NCBI RefSeq assembly: GCF_918698245.1
Contig: NZ_CAKKMS010000004.1
Location: 248,001-312,000, forward strand
Origin: Pedobacter sp. Bi126
GTDB taxonomy: Bacteria; Bacteroidota; Bacteroidia; Sphingobacteriales; Sphingobacteriaceae
Direction: 5' to 3'
DNA: 64,000 nt
In this document: positions 54,664 through 64,000 of the stretch, piece by piece
Numbering within the stretch: position 1 is the stretch's first letter
How the letters are laid out: each line of letters opens with the position of its first letter
The notes under the pieces: model-generated
The model's database searches: none
What the model saw: only the letters and a program-made list of their open reading frames with translations
Told to the model about the DNA's origin: nothing
Made by a program: the position numbers and the translations under genes

Positions 54664-57600
54664 ATGCACCAAAAAGCATTTACCAAACAAGCATTAGTAC
54701 ATAGTAAGTCTTCTAAAATAACGCCTGACATGATGAAAACTCATACTTACTCGTCCCGGATAGGGATAATTAGCAATACCTTAATTGCAATCATCATTCT
54801 ATTAACGCTCTTCTCCACTAAATCGTATGCGCAAACTAAAATTTTTGCAAATACTGTCACTAAATCGGATCATGTTGATAATGCAACAAATGCAACAATA
54901 AACAACAATAACTTTGCTACTGTAAATTCATACGGTGGAATTGCTGTTGGTATAGGTTCGTATAGTGGCGAGTTGGAACTTAAATATCCGGCTTCGGTTG
55001 CTGCGGGAGTTACATCTTATCTCAGAATAGATTTTGACGGCGATATCCTGAATAGATTATTAGGTGGTAGTTTAGGTACCATACTTGCTAATGTAGGTGG
55101 AACGGTAGTTCTTGGAAACCATTCTTTCCAGGTTGGTGCCAGAAACGGTGCTTCAGCCGTACCGCCAACGGGTGGTAATAGTGTAGACGGATTTTCTTCA
55201 GATAATTTACGCTTAGTAAAAGATGCAAATGGTTTCTTTTACATAGCGATAACCCCTACACAGGCTTATGATAGGGTGTTTCTAAAAGACGTAACCAACG
55301 CACTTTTGCTTTCAGTTTCTAACAGTACGAAGGTTTATTATTCTTTTTATACTTCGGGTACTGATCCTTGTGCACAGGCATTTACTACAGGGTACGAAGG
55401 AACAGGTATTACGCTCGATGCCTTACAATTGGGTAGTTCGGGGGTAACCAATAGCGAAAGGGCGATTGATTCGGATCCAAATAATTTTTCTCAACTTAGT
55501 TTAGGTATACTTGGCGTGGGCTCATCCATTAGCCAAAATTTTTATTTTGCAACACCATCAAACCCTGGTGACGATATTAACCTGAGATTTAGTTCTACCC
55601 CTGCATTACTAACCGCAGGGCTTTTACAGAATATTTCAATAACAGCATATAATGGCGGTACTCAGGTATATACCGGATCAGTTCCAACTACTTTAAATTT
55701 AGATTTATTAGGATTATTAAATAGTGGGCAGCCGGTATCGATACCTTTTTCTCCAGGTGCAAATGTAGTATACGACAGGGTGAAGGTAACACTAGGTTCG
55801 GTAGTTACTGTAAACCTTACACAAACGCTTAATGTTTATGGTGTAATCCGCTCTGCGGGCAGGCCAACACCAGCAAGCACTGCAATTGCGGCATGTTATA
55901 ATAGTACAGTTGCTTTAAATGCGACTACGCCAAATACCAACGAATTGCTATGGTATGAGGCTATAGAAGGTGGAGCACCAGTAAGCACCGTTGCTTTTAA
56001 TGGTACTTTTACTACACCTCCATTAACCGCTACTAAAACTTATTATGTTGCTGCCAGAAGATTAGGTTGTACGGCCGAATCGACAAGGATTCCTGTTGTA
56101 ATTACAGTAAATCCGCAAATCATTTTTAATGGGGCAACATTAGCCAACGCAACACCAGGCTTTGCTTATGCTAAACAATTAGATGCAGCTACTGGCGGTA
56201 CAGCGGGTTATACTTATGCTTTAGCAGCAGGAAGTACATTGCCAGCTGGTTTAACTTTATCATCAACCGGTGCAATTACCGGAACACCAACCGTAGCCAA
56301 TGCTTACACTTTTTCAGTTGTTGCAACTGACAGTAAAGGTTGTAAAGCAACAGCAGCTTATAATTTAACTGTTACGGCAGCATTGGTACTTACTCCAGGC
56401 GCATTGCCTGATGGTTTAACAGGAACGGTTTATCCAACGCAGACTATTCCAGCTGCAACCGGTGGAACAGGGCCGTATACCTATACTGCAACCGGTGTAC
56501 CTCCAGGTTTAACTTTTAATCCAGCAACAAGAGAAATTACCGGAACACCAACTCAACCTGGAATATATACGATACCAGTTACAGTTGTTGATGCGAACGG
56601 TAATACCATTACTTCAAATTATACTGTAAAAATTACTGATCCATTGTTATTACCTACAGCCACCTTAGCTAACGGTACAACTGGTACAGTTTATACTACG
56701 CAGATTATTCCAGCTGCAACTGGTGGAACAACGCCTTACACTTATTCGGCAACAGGACTTCCTCCGGGCTTAACTTTTAATCCGTCAACCAGAGCCATTA
56801 CTGGAACACCAACAACACCAGGAACTTATACCGTACCAGTTACGGTAACCGATGCTGATGGAAAAACGGCAACTACAAATTATAGCATTACTGTAAATAG
56901 TCCATTGGCATTGCCAGCGGCAACCTTACCAGATGGAACAGAAAATGTAGCTTATGCTACCCAGGTTCTGCCAGCTGCAACAGGTGGTGTTGGTCCTTAT
57001 ACTTATGTAGCAAGCAACCTTCCAGCCGGATTAACTTTTAATCCAGCAACAAGAGAAGTTTCAGGAACACCTACACAGGCTGGAAATTACTCGATCAGTG
57101 TTACCGCTACAGATAGTGAAGGTAGAACCGCAAGTAATACTTATGCACTTAAAGTAATTGGTGTTTTATCATTACCAGGTGCAACTTTACCAAACGGTAT
57201 TGTGGGTACATCTTATCCAACACAAACCTTACCAGCAGTAACAGGCGGAACAGCTCCATATACTTATGTAGCTACAAACCTTCCTCCGGGATTATCGTTC
57301 AACCCAACTACAAGAGAAATCACCGGAACACCAACACAAGGTGGTACCTATAATGTTTCTGTAACCGCTACAGATGCCAACAATAATAAAGCAACTACCA
57401 CTTACGCAATAACTGTAACGGTTAATGCTCCGGTTGTGGCTTCTGCTACAGTATGTACCGGAAGCACTGCTACTTTAACAGTAAGCAACCTTCAGGCTGG
57501 TGTAACTTATAACTGGTATGCATCAACAGGAAACACTCCATTGGTAACTGGTAATAATGGAACTTTTGTAACACCTGCAATAAGCTCAGCAACTGTGTTT

Positions 57601-60600
57601 TATGTGGAAGCCGTTTCTGGAACAGCAATCAGTTCGAGAACATCGGTTACAGTTTCAGTAAACCCACCTGCAACTTTAGCAACAGTTACTACCAATAATC
57701 AGGTAATCAACTCTGGACAGACCACAACATTAACTGCAACCGCTGATGCTGGAAACACTATTGCATGGTTTGATGCCGCAACAGCAGGAACACAGGTTGG
57801 AACCGGAACTTCGTTCACTACTCCAGCTTTAACAGCAACCAAAATTTATTACATTGAAACTACAAGCAGCAATGGCTGTAAAAGTGCAAGTCGCGTTCCG
57901 GTAACTGTAACTGTAATTAACGGCGGTGGTGCAACAGCTTGTAATGCAGCGAATAGTCAGAATACAGGTATTAATGGTATCTGTTTATTATGTGCTGTAA
58001 ATGGCGCAGGTAACTCAACTGATGCGAATGCCAACAACTTCACCAGGATTTCTCTTGCTGTAGGTGTTGCTGCAACTGGTTACCAACAATTAATTTTCCC
58101 ATCAACAGGTGTTGCTACAGATAGTATCCGTTTAGATTTAGCTTTACCAACTGGTTTAGCTGATGTTGGCCTTTTAAACAATGTAACCGTTACCGTATTA
58201 AATGGTACTACAGTTGTAAGAACGGTACAGTTAAACGGTGGATTATTAAATCTTCAACTTTTATCCGGAAATCGTTTCGCTGCAACTGTTTTAGCAGGTG
58301 GCGCATACGATAGGGTACAGGTGAGTTTTGGTGCATTAGTTTCGGCTTTAACCAGCTTAGATATTTATGGTGCAACAGTAGTTTATCCCAACCCAACATT
58401 TATAGCAGGTGCACAATCTATCTGTTCAGGTAGTACTGCAACATTAAGTGCAACTGCAAATGGTGGCACTACATTAGCGTGGTTCGACGCACCAACAGGC
58501 GGAAACCAAGTAGGTACGGGTGCAAACTTTACAACTCCTGCCTTAACTGCAACAACTACTTATTATGTTCAGGTAAGCAAAGGAACCTGTTCAAATACAA
58601 CAAGAGTTCCGGTGGTTATTACCGTTAACCCAGCAATTGTATTTGCAGGCACAACTTTAACCAATGCAACCATTGCATCTCCTTACAGTAAACAACTTCC
58701 GGTTGCTACTGGCGGTACACCTGGTTATACTTATACGTTAGCTGCAGGTAGTACTTTGCCAGCTGGTTTAACTTTATCACCAAGTGGTGTAGTAAGTGGA
58801 ACACCAACAGCAGCAGGTAATCCAACATTCGATGTTGTAGCGACTGATACTAAAGGTTGTAGCACAACTTCAACCTTTACTTTAACCGTAACACCAGCAT
58901 TGGCTTTGGTTCCTGGAGCATTGCCTAACGGCGTAACCGGTACAGCCTATACTACAAACGGAATTCCGGCTGCAACAGGTGGAACCGGACCATATACTTA
59001 TTCGGCAACTGGTGTTCCTCCGGGATTAACCTTTAATCCGGCAACAAGAGAAATTACAGGTACACCAACTCAAATTGGAACCTTTACCATTCCGGTTACA
59101 GTAACAGATGCTAATGGCAATACCATTACTGCTAACTATACAATTAAAGTAACTGATCCATTGGTTTTACCGGCAGCGACTTTAGCTAACGGAACAACAG
59201 GAACAGTTTATCCGACACAAACTATTCCATCTGCAACAGGCGGATCAACACCTTATACTTATGCGGCAACTGGTCTTCCTCCGGGATTAACCTTTGATCC
59301 GGCTACAAGGGAAATTACAGGAACACCTACACAATCTGGAACTTTCACAGTACCGGTAACGGTTACTGATGCTGATGGAAAAACAGTAACCAATAACTAT
59401 ACAATCGTAGTGGTTGATCCTTTATTGTTACCAGCAGCAACCTTGCCTGATGGAACAGAAGGAACAGTTTATGCTACACAAACCTTACCATCGGCAACTG
59501 GTGGTGTTGGCCCATATACTTATGTAGCAAGCAACCTTCCAGCCGGATTAACTTTTAATCCAGCAACAAGAGAAGTTTCAGGAACACCTACACAGGCCGG
59601 AAATTATTCGATCGGTGTAACTGCTACAGATAGTGAAGGCAGAACCGCAAGCAATACTTATGCACTTAAAGTAATAGGGGTATTATCATTACCAGGTGCA
59701 ACTTTACCAAACGGTATTGTAGGCACAGCTTACCCAACACAAACCTTACCTGCAGTAACAGGTGGAACAGCTCCGTATACTTATTTAGCAACAAACCTTC
59801 CTCCGGGATTAAGTTTTAATACTGCAACAAGAGAAATTACAGGAACACCAACTTTAGGCGGAACCTTTACGATTTCTTTAACTGCAACAGATGCAAACGG
59901 AAACAAAGCAACAACAGCTTATAGCTTAACCGTAACGGTTAATGCGCCTGTGGTTGCTGCAGCAACTGTTTGTTCTGGAAGCCCAGCTACATTAAGTGTT
60001 AGCAATTTGCAAGCTGGCGTAACTTATAACTGGTATGCTTCTACCGGAAGCACCCCATTGGTTACCAACAACACAGGTGTTTTTGTAACACCAGCAGTAA
60101 CCGCTCCAACAGTTTTTTATGTAGAGGCGGTATCTGGAACTGCAGTAAGTTCGAGAACTGCTGTTAATGTTTCAGTTAACCCACCAGCAACTGCTGCAAC
60201 AGTAACCACTAACAATCAGGTAATCAATGCTGGCCAGTCTACTACATTGTTAGCAACGGCTGATGCAGGCAATACCATTCAATGGTACGATGCTGCAACG
60301 GGTGGAACACAGGTAGGAACAGGTACTTCATTTGTTACTCCGGTATTATCGGCAACTACAACTTATTATGTAGAAACAACAAATGCCAGTGGTTGTAAAA
60401 GTGCAACCCGGGTTCCGGTAACTGTTACCGTATTAAACAATGGTGGTGGTACTGCTTGTAACGCTGCCAATGCGCAAAACACAGGTATAAACGGAATTTG
60501 TTTATTGTGTGGAATAAGCGGCGCTGGAAATTCTACTGATGCTGATCCTTCAAACTTTACCAGAATATCACTTTCTGTAGGTGTTGGTGCATCAGGTTAT

Positions 60601-63600
60601 CAACAATTAATTTTCCCAACAGTTGGAACAGCTACTGATAGTCTTCGTTTAGATTTAGCTTTACCGACCGGTTTAGCCGATGTTGGTTTATTAAACAATG
60701 TAACCGTTACCGTATTAAATGGTACTACAGTTGTAAAAACAGTACAATTAAACGGCGGATTATTAAATCTCCAGCTGTTATCAGGTAACCGCTTCGCTGC
60801 AACTATATTAGCAGGTGGTGCTTACGATAGGGTACAGGTTAGCTTCGGTGCATTAGTTACAGCTTTAACCAGTTTAGATGTTTATGGTGCAACGGTAATT
60901 TATCCTAACCCAACGGTAACAGCGGGTGCACAAACCATTTGCGCAGGAAGTACAGCAACATTAACTGCAACTGCAAACGGTGGTACAACATTGGCCTGGT
61001 ACGATGCAGCAACTGCTGGCACACAATTGGCCACAGGTGAAACATTTACTACACCAGCTTTAACTGCTACCACTACTTATTATATTCAGGTAAGCAAAGG
61101 TGGTTGTCCGAACACAACAAGAGTTCCGGTAACTGTAACGGTTACACCTGCATTACCAACACCAGTATTGGCAACAATAGCTAATGTGTGTGAAGGATCA
61201 TCAGCAACTTTATCGGTTGCCAATCCAGATGCTGCTGTAACTTATAAATGGTACGATGCTGCGGTAGGTGGAAACTTAGTATTCACTGGCGCGGTATTCC
61301 CAACACCGGCATTAGCAGCGGCAACTACTTATTATGTAGAAGCATCTCAAGGAAACTGTACAAGCACTACACGAGCTGCAGCAGCAGTATCAGTAAATCC
61401 TCGTCCGGCTTTACCAGTAGTAACTGCAAGTTCATCAACAGTTAGCGCAGGTCAGACTGCAATTTTAACAGCTAGTTCGGCAGATGCAACCAATACTTTT
61501 AACTGGTACACTTCGAACACTTCAACCACACCAGTTTATGTAGGTGCAACTTATGTTACACCGCCACTATTGGCAACGACAACTTATTATGTAGAATCGG
61601 TTTCTACAAATGGTTGTACATCAGCAAGCCGCGTTCAGATTACCGTTACAGTTGATGGTAATGGATCTCCAAATCCTGTTCCTTGCGAGGCGGCAACAAC
61701 ACAAGTTAACGGTGTTAACGGTGTAGCTTTATTATCCGGTGTATTTAACCCGGCATTGGCTATTGATAACGATACCCAAACTGCATCTTCATTGGTAATG
61801 CCAGTAGGAGCACTTGGTGCTTCAGTTTATCAAAGAGTTGGTTTTGGATCATTATCTAAAGTGGGCGATACGGTACGCGTGTTGGTATCATCTCCAGGAA
61901 AACTATTATCACTTTCGTTATTAGGAAACGCTGCAATTACTACTTATGTTGGAACCAACAGTAATGGTGATTCTAGATTGTTAAATGATAACTTAATCAA
62001 TATTCAATTGTTAAGCGGTAATACCCAGGCCTTAATCACTTTTGTTCCAACGAATGTTTTCGACGGAGTAGAGGTTAGATTAAACTCAGGTTTATTGGGT
62101 GCTTTAACATCAATCAATTTAAATTACGCACAGCGCATTTTGGTTGCGCCTACCGTAGCATCAGCAAATGTTACTGCTTGTGTTGGCCAAACTGCGCAGC
62201 TTGAAGTAAGCAACCCATCGGCAAGTTTAACCTACAGGTGGTACGATGCTACAGGTACATACTTAACAGGTAAAGACGGTATCATATTTACTACCCCAGT
62301 TTTAACAGGCGATACTAAATTCTATGTTGCAGCAGTTTCTGCAACTGGTTGTGTAAGCTATAAAACAGTAATTAATGTAACTACAAACCCTGCACCGGTA
62401 ACACCAGATCTACTTTCAGCATCTGTAAATACCTGTCCTAATACATCAGTTACTTTCCAGGTTAAAAACCCAATTGTAGGCACAACCTATAACTGGTATG
62501 ATGCTGCAACAGGTGGAAACTTGGTATTCACAGGCGATAACTTTACAACACCTTTAATTACTGCAAATACGAGTTATTTTGTAGCAGCAGTAAATAGCTG
62601 TGGTAGCTCATCAGCAAGAACTGAGGCTAAAATTATAATGGGAACTATTGATGTTCCGGTAATTACACCACCATCAGTAACCATCAGCGAAGGTTCGGTT
62701 GCTGTATTAAAAGCAACTTCGAGTACAGCAGGTGCAACCATTAACTGGTACACTACGGCAAACGGAACAGTTCCGGTATTTACTGGCGAAACTTATGTAA
62801 CACCACAGTTAAACGCAACCACCACCTACTACATAGAAGCCACTATCCCTGGTGGATGTACTGCAACAAGCAGGGCAACTGTAACGGTTACGGTAATTCC
62901 AAATGGTAATCCGGTAACTACACCTTGTGGAGCAGCTACAACAACAGTTGCAAGTGGTGTAACAGGAGTGGCATTATTGGCTGGAGTTTTCAACCCTACT
63001 TTTGCGGTTGATAACGATATCAACACGGGATCAAGCTTGGTTATACCAGTGGGATTACTTGGCGCATCTGTTTATCACCATGTTGGCTTTACAGGATTAT
63101 CAAACGTAGGCGATACTTTAAGGGTGAAAATTACCACTCCAGGTACGTTGCTTTCGGTTGGAGTGTTAAATAATTTAACGGTAACCACTTTCCAGGGTAC
63201 AACCAGCAATAACGATGCAGTTTCTATATCTAACCCATTAATTAGCTTAAAACTATTAACCGGCGGAACATCAGCCATATTAACTTTCGTACCAACCAGT
63301 AAATTTGATGGGGCAGAATTGAGATTAAGCTCAGGTCTTCTTGGGGCATTAACATCTGTTAATTTAGATTATGCCCAAAGGGTAATCACTACGCCAACAG
63401 TTACCGCAGCTACAGCAAGCGCTTGTCAAGGATCATCTGCAACCATAGGTGTTCAGAACCCACAAGCTGGTGTAGTGTACAAATGGTACTTAGGAACCAC
63501 CTATCAAGCAGGAAAAGATGGAGCAACTTTCACAACAGATCCAGCTTTAACTGCTGGAACTTATACTTATTCGGTAACAGCTACGGCTAACGGTTGTGAG

Positions 63601-64000
63601 ACTGTAGGAACCAAAGTAACGGTAACTATTTTACCTCCGGCAGTAGCACCGATTCCATCAACTACCAACCCAGCTACAACTTGTATCGGCTCACCTGCTA
63701 CCTTAAGTGTACAGGCAGTGGCAGGTATTACTTATAACTGGTACGACGCTGCTTCAGGCGGCAACATGTTGGTAACTAACAACAGTAGCTTTACTACGCC
63801 TGCATCGCTTGCAGTAGGGCCACATGATTATTATGTGGAAGCCTTAAGTGGAGCAGGTTGTTCAAACTCAACACGTACTAAGGTTTCCATCACTGTGAAT
63901 CCATCAGCTGTTGCTGCCGATTTAACAGTAACCGGAACAACATCATTATGTGCTTCTGGTACAGCAGTGCTTACTGCAGCCAGTACAACAGTAACAAGTG
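54664..64000 (+). CDS. Giant secreted multi-domain Ig-like surface protein (3' end outside window)
   Basis: Open from ATG 54664 to the right edge in one frame, at least 3112 codons; ATG 54730 or 54733 are alternative starts nearer the signal peptide (hydrophobic 34-50, cleavage near SYA-Q56). Order: N-terminal domain (~60-230), then copies of a ~155-residue domain (first at ~233-397), Ig_7-type Ig-like domains (xxNWYxAxxGG ... TTYYVEA ... C...R..V.VTV), and runs of five He_PIG-type domains (LPxGLTFNPATREITGTPTxxG). A 2517-bp block (56119-58635) is followed directly by a second copy (58636-61152). Composition is Ala/Thr/Gly/Val-rich. A type IX secretion or CHU_C sorting domain is expected beyond the edge but not seen. 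Probable adhesin or surface filament. Confidence 0.9.
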   Translation, partial: MHQKAFTKQALVHSKSSKITPDMMKTHTYSSRIGIISNTLIAIIILLTLFSTKSYAQTKIFANTVTKSDHVDNATNATINNNNFATVNSYGGIAVGIGSYSGELELKYPASVAAGVTSYLRIDFDGDILNRLLGGSLGTILANVGGTVVLGNHSFQVGARNGASAVPPTGGNSVDGFSSDNLRLVKDANGFFYIAITPTQAYDRVFLKDVTNALLLSVSNSTKVYYSFYTSGTDPCAQAFTTGYEGTGITLDALQLGSSGVTNSERAIDSDPNNFSQLSLGILGVGSSISQNFYFATPSNPGDDINLRFSSTPALLTAGLLQNISITAYNGGTQVYTGSVPTTLNLDLLGLLNSGQPVSIPFSPGANVVYDRVKVTLGSVVTVNLTQTLNVYGVIRSAGRPTPASTAIAACYNSTVALNATTPNTNELLWYEAIEGGAPVSTVAFNGTFTTPPLTATKTYYVAARRLGCTAESTRIPVVITVNPQIIFNGATLANATPGFAYAKQLDAATGGTAGYTYALAAGSTLPAGLTLSSTGAITGTPTVANAYTFSVVATDSKGCKATAAYNLTVTAALVLTPGALPDGLTGTVYPTQTIPAATGGTGPYTYTATGVPPGLTFNPATREITGTPTQPGIYTIPVTVVDANGNTITSNYTVKITDPLLLPTATLANGTTGTVYTTQIIPAATGGTTPYTYSATGLPPGLTFNPSTRAITGTPTTPGTYTVPVTVTDADGKTATTNYSITVNSPLALPAATLPDGTENVAYATQVLPAATGGVGPYTYVASNLPAGLTFNPATREVSGTPTQAGNYSISVTATDSEGRTASNTYALKVIGVLSLPGATLPNGIVGTSYPTQTLPAVTGGTAPYTYVATNLPPGLSFNPTTREITGTPTQGGTYNVSVTATDANNNKATTTYAITVTVNAPVVASATVCTGSTATLTVSNLQAGVTYNWYASTGNTPLVTGNNGTFVTPAISSATVFYVEAVSGTAISSRTSVTVSVNPPATLATVTTNNQVINSGQTTTLTATADAGNTIAWFDAATAGTQVGTGTSFTTPALTATKIYYIETTSSNGCKSASRVPVTVTVINGGGATACNAANSQNTGINGICLLCAVNGAGNSTDANANNFTRISLAVGVAATGYQQLIFPSTGVATDSIRLDLALPTGLADVGLLNNVTVTVLNGTTVVRTVQLNGGLLNLQLLSGNRFAATVLAGGAYDRVQVSFGALVSALTSLDIYGATVVYPNPTFIAGAQSICSGSTATLSATANGGTTLAWFDAPTGGNQVGTGANFTTPALTATTTYYVQVSKGTCSNTTRVPVVITVNPAIVFAGTTLTNATIASPYSKQLPVATGGTPGYTYTLAAGSTLPAGLTLSPSGVVSGTPTAAGNPTFDVVATDTKGCSTTSTFTLTVTPALALVPGALPNGVTGTAYTTNGIPAATGGTGPYTYSATGVPPGLTFNPATREITGTPTQIGTFTIPVTVTDANGNTITANYTIKVTDPLVLPAATLANGTTGTVYPTQTIPSATGGSTPYTYAATGLPPGLTFDPATREITGTPTQSGTFTVPVTVTDADGKTVTNNYTIVVVDPLLLPAATLPDGTEGTVYATQTLPSATGGVGPYTYVASNLPAGLTFNPATREVSGTPTQAGNYSIGVTATDSEGRTASNTYALKVIGVLSLPGATLPNGIVGTAYPTQTLPAVTGGTAPYTYLATNLPPGLSFNTATREITGTPTLGGTFTISLTATDANGNKATTAYSLTVTVNAPVVAAATVCSGSPATLSVSNLQAGVTYNWYASTGSTPLVTNNTGVFVTPAVTAPTVFYVEAVSGTAVSSRTAVNVSVNPPATAATVTTNNQVINAGQSTTLLATADAGNTIQWYDAATGGTQVGTGTSFVTPVLSATTTYYVETTNASGCKSATRVPVTVTVLNNGGGTACNAANAQNTGINGICLLCGISGAGNSTDADPSNFTRISLSVGVGASGYQQLIFPTVGTATDSLRLDLALPTGLADVGLLNNVTVTVLNGTTVVKTVQLNGGLLNLQLLSGNRFAATILAGGAYDRVQVSFGALVTALTSLDVYGATVIYPNPTVTAGAQTICAGSTATLTATANGGTTLAWYDAATAGTQLATGETFTTPALTATTTYYIQVSKGGCPNTTRVPVTVTVTPALPTPVLATIANVCEGSSATLSVANPDAAVTYKWYDAAVGGNLVFTGAVFPTPALAAATTYYVEASQGNCTSTTRAAAAVSVNPRPALPVVTASSSTVSAGQTAILTASSADATNTFNWYTSNTSTTPVYVGATYVTPPLLATTTYYVESVSTNGCTSASRVQITVTVDGNGSPNPVPCEAATTQVNGVNGVALLSGVFNPALAIDNDTQTASSLVMPVGALGASVYQRVGFGSLSKVGDTVRVLVSSPGKLLSLSLLGNAAITTYVGTNSNGDSRLLNDNLINIQLLSGNTQALITFVPTNVFDGVEVRLNSGLLGALTSINLNYAQRILVAPTVASANVTACVGQTAQLEVSNPSASLTYRWYDATGTYLTGKDGIIFTTPVLTGDTKFYVAAVSATGCVSYKTVINVTTNPAPVTPDLLSASVNTCPNTSVTFQVKNPIVGTTYNWYDAATGGNLVFTGDNFTTPLITANTSYFVAAVNSCGSSSARTEAKIIMGTIDVPVITPPSVTISEGSVAVLKATSSTAGATINWYTTANGTVPVFTGETYVTPQLNATTTYYIEATIPGGCTATSRATVTVTVIPNGNPVTTPCGAATTTVASGVTGVALLAGVFNPTFAVDNDINTGSSLVIPVGLLGASVYHHVGFTGLSNVGDTLRVKITTPGTLLSVGVLNNLTVTTFQGTTSNNDAVSISNPLISLKLLTGGTSAILTFVPTSKFDGAELRLSSGLLGALTSVNLDYAQRVITTPTVTAATASACQGSSATIGVQNPQAGVVYKWYLGTTYQAGKDGATFTTDPALTAGTYTYSVTATANGCETVGTKVTVTILPPAVAPIPSTTNPATTCIGSPATLSVQAVAGITYNWYDAASGGNMLVTNNSSFTTPASLAVGPHDYYVEALSGAGCSNSTRTKVSITVNPSAVAADLTVTGTTSLCASGTAVLTAASTTVTS
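55360..55853 (+). other. Unnamed ~155-residue domain, copy 1 (in giant protein)
   Basis: Runs from DPCAQAFTTGYEGTG to LNVYGVIR. It shares with later copies the order: Cys near the start, IDSDPNNFSQLSL, a LLxNISITAYNGG strand, and VVYDRVKVTLGS before a final YG. Copy 1 is the most divergent. No named family recognised. Confidence 0.6.
56119..58635. repeat. 2517-bp in-frame tandem duplication, first block
   Basis: Contains five He_PIG-type domains, two Ig_7-type domains, the unnamed domain (57919-58383) and one more Ig_7-type domain. Equal offsets of exactly 2517 bp were measured at three separate points (56241/58758, 57601/60118, 58084/60601), so there is no net indel across most of the block. 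Local identity is very high, for example around 57001 versus 59518. Confidence 0.93.
57919..58383 (+). other. Unnamed ~155-residue domain, copy 2
   Basis: ACNAANSQNTGINGICLLC, then DANANNFTRISLAVG, YQQLIFPS, DSIRLDLALPTGLADVGLL, NNVTVTVLNG, LLNLQLLSGNRF, GGAYDRVQVSFG, ending SLDIYGATV. Predicted all-beta. Copy 3 is nearly the same. Confidence 0.75.
58636..61152. repeat. 2517-bp in-frame tandem duplication, second block
   Basis: Same domain order as 56119-58635. Differences are mostly synonymous or conservative, indicating recent duplication or ongoing gene conversion. Confidence 0.93.
60436..60900 (+). other. Unnamed ~155-residue domain, copy 3
   Basis: TACNAANAQNTGINGICLLC, DADPSNFTRISLSVG, DSLRLDLALPTGLADVGLL, GGAYDRVQVSFGALV, SLDVYGATV. 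Equivalent to copy 2 at the 2517-bp offset. Confidence 0.75.
61662..62143 (+). other. Unnamed ~155-residue domain, copy 4
   Basis: PCEAATTQVNGVNGVALLSG, AIDNDTQTASSLVMPVG, VGDTVRVLVSSPGKLLSLSL, LINIQLLSGNTQALITFVP, FDGVEVRLNSGLLGALTS, ending NYAQRI. Pairs with copy 5 at exactly 1245 bp. Confidence 0.7.
62907..63388 (+). other. Unnamed ~155-residue domain, copy 5
   Basis: PCGAATTTVASGVTGVALLAG, AVDNDINTGSSLVIPVG, VGDTLRVKITTPGTLLSVGV, LISLKLLTGGTSAILTFVP, FDGAELRLSSGLLGALTS, ending DYAQRV. With copy 4 and the flanking Ig_7-type domains it defines a second, older repeat period of 415 codons that continues to the window edge. Confidence 0.7.

Noticed and set aside
61248..61445. Short forward frame within the giant gene
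   Set aside because: Out of frame with the long open frame and made of low-complexity Ser/Thr shadow sequence.

Overview
The window looks like a chromosomal segment of a Bacteroidota bacterium, most likely a Pedobacter-like member of the Sphingobacteriaceae. The evidence is an AT-rich genome, many lipoproteins and '-AQ' signal peptides, SusC/SusD and FecR/ECF-sigma genes, an alternative complex III operon, TAnnTTTG promoter elements, few Shine-Dalgarno sites, and dispersed intergenic repeats of the Pedobacter type. The genus is inferred from overall resemblance, not from a database search. No tRNA, rRNA, CRISPR array, prophage or insertion sequence was seen.

Layout. 1-6 kb is housekeeping: pgi (cut by the left edge), a small Gly-rich protein, an M20 amidohydrolase, prfB with its +1 programmed frameshift, and an esterase. 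6-10.6 kb holds secreted proteins: a YD-repeat-like lipoprotein, a GH16 glucanase, a CAP-domain lipoprotein and a GH18 chitinase, followed by a SirB1-like protein. 10.6-12.1 kb holds a methyltransferase and a DUF1345 membrane protein. 12.1-12.9 kb is non-coding, with a large inverted repeat and two copies of a ~225-270 bp repeat. 12.9-17.2 kb is a three-gene operon: a BlaI-type repressor, a BlaR1-like M56 sensor protease whose sensor domain is replaced by a peptidoglycan amidase, and an outer-membrane barrel. 17.3-20.3 kb holds small lipoproteins, including an orphan NTF2-fold immunity-type protein, and a D15-type barrel.

20.8-38.6 kb begins with a deoxyhypusine-synthase homologue and continues with an aerobic respiratory locus. 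It encodes alternative complex III (actABCDEF), a heme-copper oxidase (subunits II, I, two III-like subunits, IV), heme A and heme O synthases, a SCO-like protein that has lost its copper-binding cysteines, and a DUF420 protein. Electrons would pass from menaquinol through ACIII to the oxidase.

38.7-48.7 kb is a TonB-dependent uptake locus: ECF sigma, FecR anti-sigma, SusC with an STN signalling domain, SusD, a zinc-metallopeptidase lipoprotein and a DUF4302 lipoprotein. 48.7-51.1 kb holds small conserved proteins (DUF983, DUF2461) and an OmpA-family lipoprotein. 51.1-51.9 kb is a second repeat cluster, related in inverted orientation to the one at 12 kb.

51.9-64 kb has a STAND-type P-loop ATPase with a probable N-terminal DNA-binding domain. 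Divergent from it is a giant secreted surface protein of at least 3112 codons that runs off the right edge. It is built from He_PIG-type and Ig_7-type Ig-like domains plus a recurring ~155-residue domain I cannot name, and it contains an exact-period 2517-bp in-frame tandem duplication. The most notable items are the M56-amidase sensor fusion, the STAND/giant-adhesin pair with its unnamed repeated domain, and the cysteine-free SCO protein.
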